From the NCBI GenBank assembly GCA_903863195.1, contig CAIPAY010000043.1, positions 1-48,989 of the forward strand: a stretch of 48,989 nt of DNA. Direction: 5' to 3'. The position numbers were made by a program, and so were the translations under genes. Source of the DNA: an uncultured Holophagaceae bacterium (GTDB taxonomy: Bacteria; Acidobacteriota; Holophagae; Holophagales; Holophagaceae). Positions 23,128 to 31,115 of this stretch are shown piece by piece. Every line of letters begins with the position of its first letter. Within the stretch, counting starts at the first letter, position 1. The notes under the pieces were generated by a model, which made no database searches, was not told where the DNA came from, and was given only the letters and a program-made list of their open reading frames with translations.

Positions 23128-24063
23128 ATGCGGAACATCGGATTGAGTCGAGTGCTGGGCGTCCTCCTGGCCGGTCTGGCCCTGGCCCTTCCGGCCTTTG
23201 CAGCGCCTCCGAAGGCTCGGGAAGGCATGCTCACCGTTGCCGTGGCCGTGACCGACCTGGAGCCCATCGTCCGGGCCGTGGGCGGCAGCCAAGTCGAGAC
23301 CGTGAACCTGTTCAAGGGCTGCATCCTGAGGAAGGACCTGCAGGTGGAGCCCGCCGCCAAGACCCGGCTGGCCGCCTCGGCAGCCATCGTCTGGACCGGC
23401 TTCCTGAACGAGTCCGCAGCGATCTCATCTGCGCTCCGCGCCGCGGGAGCGACCACCCCGAAGGCGGCCGAGCCGAAGTGGATCGATGTGTCGAAGGGCG
23501 CGGCGCGGACCAACCTGCCCACCTCCAACTGTGGTGGCTACGTGGACCCGGCCTACGCGGCGGGCGATCCGTTCTTCTGGCTCAACCCCACCAACGGCGG
23601 GCTCATGGCCCGCACCGTCGCCCGCGGCCTGGGCGAGCTGAGACCGGCCAGCCGGGCACTGTTCATGGCCAATGCCGAGGCCTTCGAGAAGGCCCTGGCC
23701 CGGGACATCGAGCATTGGAAGGCGGCGCTCAAGCCCATCCAGGGCATGCGAGTATTCGCGGCCCAGTGCGGCTGGCAGAACTTCTCCGCCGCCGTGGGGG
23801 GGCCAGCCTTCGTGACCTGCAAGGGCACGCCGGACGAGCCGCCGAGCCCCCAGGCTCTGCTCCTGCACATCCGCGGCATGAAGGCCGAGCTCATCCTGGT
23901 GGATCCCAACACCCCCCAGGACTACGTCGAGGCCTTCCGAGAGCACTCGAAGCTCAAGGTGCTCGAGGTGCCCTCCTCCATCGAGGGGCTCCGCGGTGCC
24001 GCCACCTACAGCGCCCTCTTCGAAAACCTGGTGAAGGTGCTCCAGGGCCAGGCCAAGCACTAA
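23128..24063 (+). CDS. ZnuA-like periplasmic protein lacking metal-site histidines
   Basis: This 311-residue cluster A-I solute-binding protein (zinc/manganese type) has a signal peptide (first 25 residues, ending AFA). The fold is recognisable from LEPIVRAVGG, LQVEPAAKTRLAASAAIVWTGFLNE, WLNPTNGGLMARTVARGL and the C-terminal LRGAATYSALFENL. The canonical metal ligands are changed: the PHxYEP His is replaced in the KDLQVEP region, the HxW His reads FFW at 149-151, and the HxAF His reads QCGW at 213-216. Four cysteines (65, 135, 214, 231) are present instead, two of them near the lost histidines. No ABC permease or ATPase is adjacent. It heads the sigma-54 operon with an octaheme cytochrome, so binding a sulfur species, heme or thiophilic metal is more likely than zinc uptake. 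That role is inference. Confidence 0.7.
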   Translation: MRNIGLSRVLGVLLAGLALALPAFAAPPKAREGMLTVAVAVTDLEPIVRAVGGSQVETVNLFKGCILRKDLQVEPAAKTRLAASAAIVWTGFLNESAAISSALRAAGATTPKAAEPKWIDVSKGAARTNLPTSNCGGYVDPAYAAGDPFFWLNPTNGGLMARTVARGLGELRPASRALFMANAEAFEKALARDIEHWKAALKPIQGMRVFAAQCGWQNFSAAVGGPAFVTCKGTPDEPPSPQALLLHIRGMKAELILVDPNTPQDYVEAFREHSKLKVLEVPSSIEGLRGAATYSALFENLVKVLQGQAKH

Positions 24064-24094
24064 GCGAGCTTCCACGACTCCCCCGAGGTGCCCC

Positions 24095-24577
24095 TTGATC
24101 GAGCTCAACCTGGATCCCCGCGGGGAGCAAGGCCCGGCGCCGGCCGTGGCCTTCACCCTCAGGCCCATCGGCCTCGTCCACGCAGCCCCAGTTAAGCGGG
24201 CCCGGCTGCCCAAGTACTTCGTGCCCCGGGGACGCGCCGCCCTGGAGCTGTTCCACCCCTATGCGCCAGGCCTCCAGGGTCTCTACGAAGGCCTGGACCT
24301 CTGGATCATCACCTACCACGCCCTCTCCGGCCGTATCTCCGGCGATGCGTGGCAGGGCGGGGAAGGCCGCCCCGGCGTCTTCGCCACCACGGCCCTCCAG
24401 CGGCCGAATCCCATCGAGTTCCTGCGGGCCAGGGTCATGACCGTGGACCCAGCGCAGGGCCTTCTCCACGTGGAAGGGCTGGATGCGGAGGATGGCGCAC
24501 CCATCCTCGACATCCGCCCCGCCACCTCCCCTCACCACCGCCTCACCCAGCCCAGCGAAGAAAGGGACTCCAGATGA
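24095..24577 (+). CDS. TsaA/TrmO-domain protein in redox operon
   Basis: This 160-residue protein has the TrmO/VirR beta-barrel fold: FTLRPIGLVHAAPVKRA at the start, TTALQRPNPIEFLRARV in the middle, and LHVEGLDAEDGAPILDIRPA near the end. In TrmO these are RPIG, RPNP and LDGTPVLDIKPY, which methylate N6 of the modified A37 in tRNA-Thr using SAM. This copy is shorter, and a second, fuller TrmO is encoded at 47200-47733, so this one is probably repurposed for a small-molecule or protein substrate. It starts at TTG 24095 behind GAGG; its stop overlaps the next start (ATGA). Confidence 0.68.
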   Translation: MIELNLDPRGEQGPAPAVAFTLRPIGLVHAAPVKRARLPKYFVPRGRAALELFHPYAPGLQGLYEGLDLWIITYHALSGRISGDAWQGGEGRPGVFATTALQRPNPIEFLRARVMTVDPAQGLLHVEGLDAEDGAPILDIRPATSPHHRLTQPSEERDSR

Positions 24578-24966
24578 AGGTCGCCATCGCCGTCAACAAC
24601 CGATCTGAGGTCTCGGCGCATTTTGGACGCAGTCCCGCCTTCCTCGTCTTCCAGGTAGAGCAGGGCCAGATCCTGCACCGCGAGGTCCGGCCGAATGACC
24701 AGGCCGGAGCAAGCCACGAGCACGGCGGCGCGCAGGCGCACCCCCACGACCACAACCGGTTCGTCCAGCTGCTGGGGGACTGCCAGGCCGTGATCGGCCT
24801 CGGCATGGGCCCCGGCGCACGCCAATCGCTGGAGGCCTCCGGCATCACCGTCTGCCTGCTGGAAGCGCCCACCTCCCCCGAGGAGGCCGCCATCCGCTTC
24901 GAGACCGGGCAGCTGCCCGCTGGTCCCCGCAGCTGCGGTGGGGGGCACGCCCACCCGCACCCCTGA
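24574..24966 (+). CDS. His-rich NifX/NifB-C-like (Fe-Mo cofactor fold) protein
   Basis: This 130-residue protein of the dinitrogenase iron-molybdenum cofactor family has MKVAIAVNNRSEVSAHFGRS at the start, where the family has VAV....G.V..HFG.a. LLGDCQAVIGLGMGPGARQSLEASGI follows, the usual nucleotide-fold core. A His-rich loop (HEHGGAQAHPHDHN) and tail (CGGGHAHPHP) could bind metal. No nif genes are nearby, so a stand-alone metal or cluster carrier such as MTH1175-type proteins is the likely analogue. The start overlaps the TsaA-domain gene by four bases. Confidence 0.75.
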   Translation: MKVAIAVNNRSEVSAHFGRSPAFLVFQVEQGQILHREVRPNDQAGASHEHGGAQAHPHDHNRFVQLLGDCQAVIGLGMGPGARQSLEASGITVCLLEAPTSPEEAAIRFETGQLPAGPRSCGGGHAHPHP

Positions 24967-25090
24967 CCGCGGAATTCCCCCTATCCAACCGGCCCTCGGG
25001 AGGGCGCAGCCCTGCCCTCCCCAGGAAACCTCCCGGGGCGTTTCTCCAACCTCGCCCCTGTCATGCGCTGTCCTGCCTTCTGGAGATCCC

Positions 25091-26707
25091 ATGCCGCACC
25101 CCCCTCGAAGACCTTCGCCGCCGCTGCTGAGGCGGGCTCTGCAGGCCCTGCTTGGACTCCTGGCCCTGCCCTTCGCCCTGGCCCAGGAGCCGGCGGCGGC
25201 TCCGCCCACGGCGGGCCACGGCTCCTACACGATCCTCCATGTGGCCAAGAGCCGCCGGCAGACCTCGGATCACAGCAAGTTCCAGGTGCTGAAAGGCCCC
25301 TTCAAGGACAGCGATGGCCCCGCGGTGACCCGGGCCTGCCTCACCTGCCACATGAAGGCGGCGGAGCAGGTCATGGCCACATCCCACTGGACCTGGAACA
25401 TCGCGAAGGACGGCAAGGACGGCTTCGGCAAGTCCACGCTCCTGGTGAACAACTACTGCATCTCCATCATCGGCGGCAACACCGAGTCCTGCGCACGTTG
25501 CCATGCGGGCTACGGATTCAAGGACAAGAGCTTCGACTTCACCAAGCCGGAGAACGTGGACTGCCTGGTCTGCCACGACACCACCGGCGACTATGAGAAG
25601 GAGAAGGCCGGCTGGCCCAATCCCGGCGTGTCCCTGGCGGAAGTCGCCCAGAAGGTCGGCGCGCCCACCCTGAAGAACTGTGGCGTGTGCCACTTCTTCG
25701 GTGGCGGCGGCGACGCCACCAAGCACGGGGACCTGGATGACACGATCCTGAAGGCCCCTCGTGCTGAGGATGTCCACATGTCCAGGCAGGGCGCGGGCAT
25801 GGACTGCATCGACTGCCATGCCTCGGACGCGCACAAGGTGGGCGGCCCGAACTATGTCGTCCCCGCCGACCGGCGGGAGCAGGCCAAGTTCGCCGGGGAG
25901 AGCGTCTCCCGGATGTCCTGCGCCGCCTGCCACAGCGACTCGCCTCACAAGTCCTACATCCTGAACCGCCACTACCAGAAGGTGGCCTGCCAGACCTGCC
26001 ACATCCCCACCTACGCGCGCGGCACGCTGCCCACCAACACCTTCTGGGACTGGGCCTCCGCTGGGCGGCTGAAGAACGGGCGGGGCTACAAGGAAGAGGA
26101 CGCGAACGGCTACGAGAAGTACAACAGCATCCACGGCGAGATGATCTGGGCGCGCAACGTCCGGCCCAGCTACGTCTGGTACAACGGCACCCTGAAGTTC
26201 ACCCGCCTGACGGATCGCATCACCGTGCCCACGGATGGCCGGGTCATCCTGAACCCTGCGGAAGGCTCCTACACCGATCCCAACGCCAAGATCTGGCCCT
26301 TCAAGTTCCACGAGGCCACCCAGCCCTTCGACCCGATCCTGCAGCGCTTCGTGGCTCCCTACACCGCGGGGCCCAAGGGCTCCGGCGCTTACTGGGGCGA
26401 CTGGGACTGGGACATCGCGATCCAGAAGGGCATGGCGACGGCCGGTCTGCCCTACAGCGGCCAGCACAGCTTCGTGAAGACCACCATGCTCTGGCCCGTC
26501 ACCCACATGGTGGCCCCCAAGGAGCAGGCCCTTGCCTGCACGGAGTGCCACAAGCGCAACGGGCTCCTGGCCCAGGTTCCCGGGTTCTACCTGCTGGGCC
26601 GGGACCACGGCACTGGCGTCGACCTTCTCGGGTTCGGAGTGATCCTCCTGACCATCCTCGGCGTGGGCATCCACGGCTTCATTCGCTTTTCCCACGGACG
26701 CCACTAG
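25091..26707 (+). CDS. Octaheme c-type cytochrome, tetrathionate reductase family
   Basis: This 538-residue periplasmic multiheme protein has eight CxxCH motifs starting near residues 83, 134, 158, 197, 239, 277, 300 and 483. The spacing, with the last heme far downstream, fits the octaheme tetrathionate reductase (OTR) family. A signal peptide covers about the first 31 residues (LLGLLALPFALAQ) and a C-terminal helix (LLGFGVILLTILGVGIHGF) anchors it in the inner membrane. Known OTR reduces tetrathionate, nitrite or hydroxylamine in vitro. I chose the ATG at 25091 with GGAG eight bases upstream; longer upstream frames have no signal peptide. The cytochrome b gene begins eight bases after the stop, so a quinol to cytochrome b to octaheme chain is likely. 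The physiological acceptor is unknown. Confidence 0.88.
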   Translation: MPHPPRRPSPPLLRRALQALLGLLALPFALAQEPAAAPPTAGHGSYTILHVAKSRRQTSDHSKFQVLKGPFKDSDGPAVTRACLTCHMKAAEQVMATSHWTWNIAKDGKDGFGKSTLLVNNYCISIIGGNTESCARCHAGYGFKDKSFDFTKPENVDCLVCHDTTGDYEKEKAGWPNPGVSLAEVAQKVGAPTLKNCGVCHFFGGGGDATKHGDLDDTILKAPRAEDVHMSRQGAGMDCIDCHASDAHKVGGPNYVVPADRREQAKFAGESVSRMSCAACHSDSPHKSYILNRHYQKVACQTCHIPTYARGTLPTNTFWDWASAGRLKNGRGYKEEDANGYEKYNSIHGEMIWARNVRPSYVWYNGTLKFTRLTDRITVPTDGRVILNPAEGSYTDPNAKIWPFKFHEATQPFDPILQRFVAPYTAGPKGSGAYWGDWDWDIAIQKGMATAGLPYSGQHSFVKTTMLWPVTHMVAPKEQALACTECHKRNGLLAQVPGFYLLGRDHGTGVDLLGFGVILLTILGVGIHGFIRFSHGRH

Positions 26708-26715
26708 GAGGCAGC

Positions 26716-27339
26716 ATGCGACGCGTTGTTCTGTATGAAGGCTTCGAGCGTTTCTGGCACTGGGCCCAGGCCCTGCTCATCCTCACGATGATGCTCACGG
26801 GCTTCGAGGTTCGGGGCCTGGGGCTGCACCTCTTCGGGTTCCAGCGGGCCGTGGCCCTCCACAACATCCTGGCCGTGACCCTGCTGGTCCTCATCGTCTT
26901 CGCCATCTTCTGGCACATCACCACCGGCGAGTGGCGCCAGTACATCCCGACCCGAAAGTTCCTCCGCGAGATGATCGCCTTCTACGTCACGGGGATCTTC
27001 AAGGGCGCGCCCCACCCGGTGCGCAAGCACCGCATGGCCAAGCTGAACCCCCTGCAGCGGCTCGCCTACTTCGGCTTCAAGGTGCTGATCATTCCCGTGC
27101 AGGTCACCAGCGGCGCCCTCTACTACTACTACCCCAACCTGCAGCATGCCCTGGGCTGGCCGCCGGCTTCGCTCTGGGTCATCGCCGTGGTCCATGTCCT
27201 CGGGGCCTTCGGCCTGGTGGCCTTCCTCATCGGCCACGTCTATCTGACGACCACCGGGCACACCCCCTTGACCAACATCAAGGCGATGCTCACCGGCTGG
27301 GAGGAGCTTGAGGACGATGCGTATTTCGATGAGACCTAG
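26716..27339 (+). CDS. Membrane cytochrome b, quinol-oxidising partner
   Basis: This 207-residue integral membrane protein of the cytochrome b561/thiosulfate reductase PhsC-like family has a GGAGG site before the ATG. Four helices are visible with candidate heme-ligand histidines in FERFWHWAQALLIL, VALHNILAV, FWHITTGEW, VVHVLGAFG and IGHVYLTTTGHT. It ends in an acidic cytoplasmic tail. Its role, inferred from the operon, is to pass quinol electrons to the anchored octaheme cytochrome encoded just upstream. Confidence 0.85.
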   Translation: MRRVVLYEGFERFWHWAQALLILTMMLTGFEVRGLGLHLFGFQRAVALHNILAVTLLVLIVFAIFWHITTGEWRQYIPTRKFLREMIAFYVTGIFKGAPHPVRKHRMAKLNPLQRLAYFGFKVLIIPVQVTSGALYYYYPNLQHALGWPPASLWVIAVVHVLGAFGLVAFLIGHVYLTTTGHTPLTNIKAMLTGWEELEDDAYFDET

Positions 27340-27488
27340 AAACATTTTTTCTGAGTGAGAGAGAGCTCGCTCCTAGGTTCCATCAGAGGTATAGCTCCGC
27401 TGGAATGCAGGAGTGAAGCCGCTCTCCCACTGCGCGTGAGAGACTGCTCACGGGTAGCGATCACATTGGCAACTGAGCAGGAGGCACC

Positions 27489-28817
27489 ATGGGCGATCCC
27501 CTTTTCTGGCACCGTTTGCAGTTCGGGTTCACGGCCACCTACCACTACCTGTTTCCGCAGCTCACCATGGGGCTGGCGCTCGTCATCGTCATCTTCAAGG
27601 CCCTGGGGCTCCGGACCAGTGAGGCGCGGTACAGCGACGCCGCCCGGTTCTGGATCCGCATCTTCGGCATCAACTTCGCTGTGGGCGTGGTGACGGGCAT
27701 CCCCCTCGAGTTCCAGTTCGGCACCAACTGGGCGCGGTTCTCGCATCTCTCCGGGGGCATCATCGGCCAGACCCTGGGCATGGAGGGCATGTTCGCCTTC
27801 TTCCTCGAGAGCAGCTTCCTGGGCCTGCTGATCTGGGGAGAGAAGAAGCTCTCGCCGAAGGGTCATTTTGGCGCAGCCGTAGCGCTGTGGCTGGGGAGCT
27901 GGCTGTCCGGCTACTTCATCATCGCCACCAACGCCTTCATGCAGCACCCGACGGGTTTCGCGGTGGCCGCGGACGGGACGCTGCAGCTCACCAGCTTCTG
28001 GGCCTTCCTGCTCAATCCCTGGGCCCTGGGCCAGTACGCGCACAACATGATCGCGGCGGTGGTCACCGGCTCCTTCGTGGTGGCCGCTGTCGGGGCCTAC
28101 TGGACCCTCAAGGGCATCCATCCCGTGCAGGCGAATCTGAACCTCCGCACGGGCACCATCCTGGGCCTGGTCTTCAGCGTCCTCGTCGCCTTCCCCACCG
28201 GCGACCTTCAGGGGAAGCTCGTCGCGAAGCACCAGCCCATCACCCTGGCCGCCATGGAAGGGCGCTTCGAAAGCGGGCCCCGGGCGGCGCTCACGCTCAT
28301 CGGGCAGCCCGATGTCACCCTGCACAAGATTGAGAACCCCATCAAGGTGCCCGCGGTGCTCAGCTTCATCGCCTTCGGGACCTTTTCGAGCAATGTGAGA
28401 GGCCTGCTGGAGTTTCCGCAGGACCAGTGGCCCCAGAATATCGAGCTGCTCTACTACGGCTTCCACATCATGGCTGGCCTCGGCACTCTCATGATCGGGC
28501 TCATGGCCCTGGCCGTATTCCTGCTCTGGCGCGGCAAGCTGGCCACCACCCGACCCCTCCTGTGGGTTGTGATGCTGGCGGTGCCCTTCCCCTACATCGC
28601 CACCACGGCCGGCTGGGTCGTGACGGAGTTCGGCCGCCAGCCCTGGCTCATCTACGGTGTCCTGCGCACGACCCAGGGCAGCTCGCCCCTGGTCCACGCG
28701 GGCCACACGGCCTTCACCACCCTGGGCTTTGCGGGGATCTTTGTCGTGCTCTCCATGCTGTGGCTGTTCCTGATCGGGCGAGAGCTCGCCCACGGCCCCG
28801 AATCCCCGGCGCACTAG
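27489..28817 (+). CDS. cydA: Cytochrome bd oxidase subunit I (CIO type)
   Basis: This is a 442-residue membrane protein. His19 in TATYHYLF is the heme b595 ligand; GMEGMFAFFLESSFLG holds the conserved glutamates of the proton path; GQYAHNMIAA holds the b558 His; GRQPWLIYGVLRT is the family signature near the end. The short Q-loop (total length below the 522 of E. coli CydA) marks the cyanide-insensitive-oxidase branch. An AGGAGG site precedes the ATG. It couples quinol oxidation to O2 reduction. The 149-base gap from the cytochrome b gene could carry its own promoter; no clear one was identified. Confidence 0.95.
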   Translation: MGDPLFWHRLQFGFTATYHYLFPQLTMGLALVIVIFKALGLRTSEARYSDAARFWIRIFGINFAVGVVTGIPLEFQFGTNWARFSHLSGGIIGQTLGMEGMFAFFLESSFLGLLIWGEKKLSPKGHFGAAVALWLGSWLSGYFIIATNAFMQHPTGFAVAADGTLQLTSFWAFLLNPWALGQYAHNMIAAVVTGSFVVAAVGAYWTLKGIHPVQANLNLRTGTILGLVFSVLVAFPTGDLQGKLVAKHQPITLAAMEGRFESGPRAALTLIGQPDVTLHKIENPIKVPAVLSFIAFGTFSSNVRGLLEFPQDQWPQNIELLYYGFHIMAGLGTLMIGLMALAVFLLWRGKLATTRPLLWVVMLAVPFPYIATTAGWVVTEFGRQPWLIYGVLRTTQGSSPLVHAGHTAFTTLGFAGIFVVLSMLWLFLIGRELAHGPESPAH

Positions 28818-28826
28818 GAGACCCCC

Positions 28827-29873
28827 ATGGAAACCCTCTGGTTCTGGCTCGTCTCCGTGATGGTCGCGATCTACGTGGTGATGGACGGCTTCGACTTCGG
28901 GGCGGGCATCCTGCATCTGGTCGTCGCCAAGACCAACGAGGAGCGCCGGCAGGTGCTCGGCGCCATCGGTCCCCTCTGGGACGGCAACGAGGTCTGGCTG
29001 CTCGCGGGAGGCGGCTCCCTGTTCCTGGCCTTCCCCAAGGTGCTGGCTTCGGGCTTCTCCGGCTTCTACCTCGCCATGTGGCTGGTGGTCTGGAGCCTCA
29101 TGCTCCGCGGCATCTCCATCGAGTTCCGCTCCCACGTGCAGGACGGCCTCTGGCGGCACTTCTGGGATGCCACCTTCGCGGTCTCCAGCGTGCTCCTGCC
29201 CGTGCTGCTAGGCGCGGCGCTGGGCAACGTGCTCCGCGGCGTGCCGCTGGATGGGACCGGCTACTTCAGCATGCCGCTCTGGACCGACTTCCAGCTTGGC
29301 CCGCAACCCGGGATCCTGGACTGGTACACCGTGCTGATCGGCGTCTTCGCCCTGGTCACCGTGACCGCCCATGGCGCCCTCTTCCTGGCCTGGAAGACGG
29401 AGGGACCCGTGCATCTCCGCACCAAGCACCTCGCGCCGAGGCTCTGGCTCCTGGTGCTGGCGGTCTGGGTCGCAGCCAGCGCCGCCACTGCCCGCGTAAA
29501 CCCGGCGATCCTCCACAACCTGCCCGGGGCGCCCCTGGCCTGGATTGCGATCCTGCTCTACCTGGCCGGCCTGGGGCTGGTCTTCCTCGGACTCGGGCGC
29601 GAGCGCTACCTGCTGGCCTTCCTCGGCTCCGGGGCCTTCATCCTCGGCCTGCTGGCGGCCAGCGCCGCCTGCGTCTTCCCCGTGATGCTTAGGTCCACCC
29701 TGAATTCCGCCTTCGACCTCACGGCCCTGAATGCCAGCGTGGGCGGCCACGGGCTCCGCACGGGCCTGGTCTGGTGGCTGCTCGGCTTCCCCCTCGCCCT
29801 GGGCTACGTCGCCTTCCTCTTCCGATTCCACCGGGGCAAGGTGGCCGCCGCCGAGGAAGGTGAAGGCTACTGA
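28827..29873 (+). CDS. cydB: Cytochrome bd oxidase subunit II
   Basis: This 348-residue membrane protein starts nine bases after cydA with a GGAG site. The start METLWFWLVSVMVAIYVVMD then GFDFGAGIL is the CydB hallmark, followed by GPLWDGNEVWLLAGGGSLF. About eight or nine hydrophobic helices follow. It pairs with CydA to form the oxidase. No CydX-like small subunit frame was found between cydB and the convergent gene 16 bases away. Confidence 0.95.
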   Translation: METLWFWLVSVMVAIYVVMDGFDFGAGILHLVVAKTNEERRQVLGAIGPLWDGNEVWLLAGGGSLFLAFPKVLASGFSGFYLAMWLVVWSLMLRGISIEFRSHVQDGLWRHFWDATFAVSSVLLPVLLGAALGNVLRGVPLDGTGYFSMPLWTDFQLGPQPGILDWYTVLIGVFALVTVTAHGALFLAWKTEGPVHLRTKHLAPRLWLLVLAVWVAASAATARVNPAILHNLPGAPLAWIAILLYLAGLGLVFLGLGRERYLLAFLGSGAFILGLLAASAACVFPVMLRSTLNSAFDLTALNASVGGHGLRTGLVWWLLGFPLALGYVAFLFRFHRGKVAAAEEGEGY

Positions 29874-29889
29874 CCGACTCGATCCAGGC

Positions 29890-30987
29890 TCAGAAGGAGG
29901 CCGTGAGCACCAGCCCGAGCCCCATGTCGGCGGTGTTCTCGTTGTGGGTGATGTTGTTCATGTAGCGGAAGGTCAGCGTCGCCTCGCGGCGGAGCTGCCA
30001 GTGGAAGCCCAGGTCGTGCTGGAGGCTTGGGCGATTCAGCTTCTGGGAGGGCTGCCTCGGTAGGTAGCCGCTCTGGGCATAGAGCTGGAAAAAGGGCCGG
30101 ACCCGGGACCAGCCCCGGTATTCCCAGGTGCCATGGGCTCCTGCGCCATTGCGGATCCGCCCGAACGGCGAGCCGTTGTAGGCCAGGCTGCCGCCGGGGC
30201 GCCTGAGGAAGCCCACGCCGAGGTAGAAGACATGGCGCGGGACCGGCTGCCACCGGGCACTGAGCCCGAGCGTCTGGTCCCACCCGGACTGGTAGACATC
30301 GTAGGTGGTGGTCAGGGGGGGCTTGAGCGCCCCGTAGATCGAAAGGGTCCAGCCCGGTTCCTGGGCCAGCACGTGGACCAGGCCGAGGGTGGGGTCCTGG
30401 GTCTTGCCGCGAATGGGCTGGTCGCTGAAGAACTGCAGCTGGCCGTGGGTCATCACCGCCAGGGTCAGCTGGTGCTTGACCACCCGGTCCCGCCCGTATT
30501 GCTCGAAGCCGAGGCGGTGGAAGTCCTCGATGACGTTGTCGAGGTAGCCGCCGGTGTGGCTCTGGAAGGGCAGTTCCACCCACACGTCCGTCCGGTCGGT
30601 CAGCCCATAACGGACGCGGAGCGCGGTCCGCACGATCTCCTCGTCGAAGTAGTAGACCAGGGGCAGGGACGCGTATTGCGCGGACTGGGACAGGATGAAG
30701 GCTCGGGTGATGGCCACTCGTCCCAGGGCATCGCGCGGCACCTGATCCTTGAACACCTCCGAGAACTCGAAAGTGTTGGCGCGAACGTGGTCGAGGGAGA
30801 CCCGCCACCGGCCCTGGCCCACGGGCGTCGGGTTCACGGGCTGGTAGACCAGGGGCGGCAGGAACAGGGGGAACATCTCCCGGGTCGGGATCGGACCCAG
30901 CTCCAGGGGTTCCTGGCCCAGCGCCGGCAGACCGCCCGACAGCAGCCAGACCAGGCCGCCGCCGAGGATCCCCTTCACCGTAGGCAT
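29890..30987 (-). CDS. DUF3187 family outer-membrane barrel protein
   Basis: This 365-residue exported protein has a signal peptide (ILGGGLVWLLSGGLPALGQ) and many alternating beta strands (WRVSLDHVRANTFEF, ALRVRYGLTDRTDVWVELPF, ATLTFRYMNNITHNENTADMG). It ends GLGLVLTASF with the terminal Phe typical of outer-membrane barrels. The pattern and the conserved GYLDNVIEDFH stretch fit DUF3187. I chose the ATG at 30987; an upstream in-frame extension to 31221 is Arg/Pro-rich and antisense to the next promoter. It is convergent with cydB and divergent from the PAP2 gene. Its function is unknown. Confidence 0.75.
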   Translation of the reverse strand: MPTVKGILGGGLVWLLSGGLPALGQEPLELGPIPTREMFPLFLPPLVYQPVNPTPVGQGRWRVSLDHVRANTFEFSEVFKDQVPRDALGRVAITRAFILSQSAQYASLPLVYYFDEEIVRTALRVRYGLTDRTDVWVELPFQSHTGGYLDNVIEDFHRLGFEQYGRDRVVKHQLTLAVMTHGQLQFFSDQPIRGKTQDPTLGLVHVLAQEPGWTLSIYGALKPPLTTTYDVYQSGWDQTLGLSARWQPVPRHVFYLGVGFLRRPGGSLAYNGSPFGRIRNGAGAHGTWEYRGWSRVRPFFQLYAQSGYLPRQPSQKLNRPSLQHDLGFHWQLRREATLTFRYMNNITHNENTADMGLGLVLTASF

Positions 30988-31115
30988 CGCCGTCCACCGA
31001 TCCACCCCCACGGTACGGCGCGCGCCCCGGCGGGCAATACCTGAAAGGGAGCAGGCCGGCTTCCGTCTATCCTGAAGCGACCGATCTGGTTTCGCAGCAG
31101 CCCCCAAGGAGAACC

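Noticed and set aside
27336-29159. Long minus-strand open frame opposite cydAB
   Set aside because: Same antisense effect: Glu/Gly/Gln-rich, no domain, fully opposed to the recognised cytochrome bd genes.
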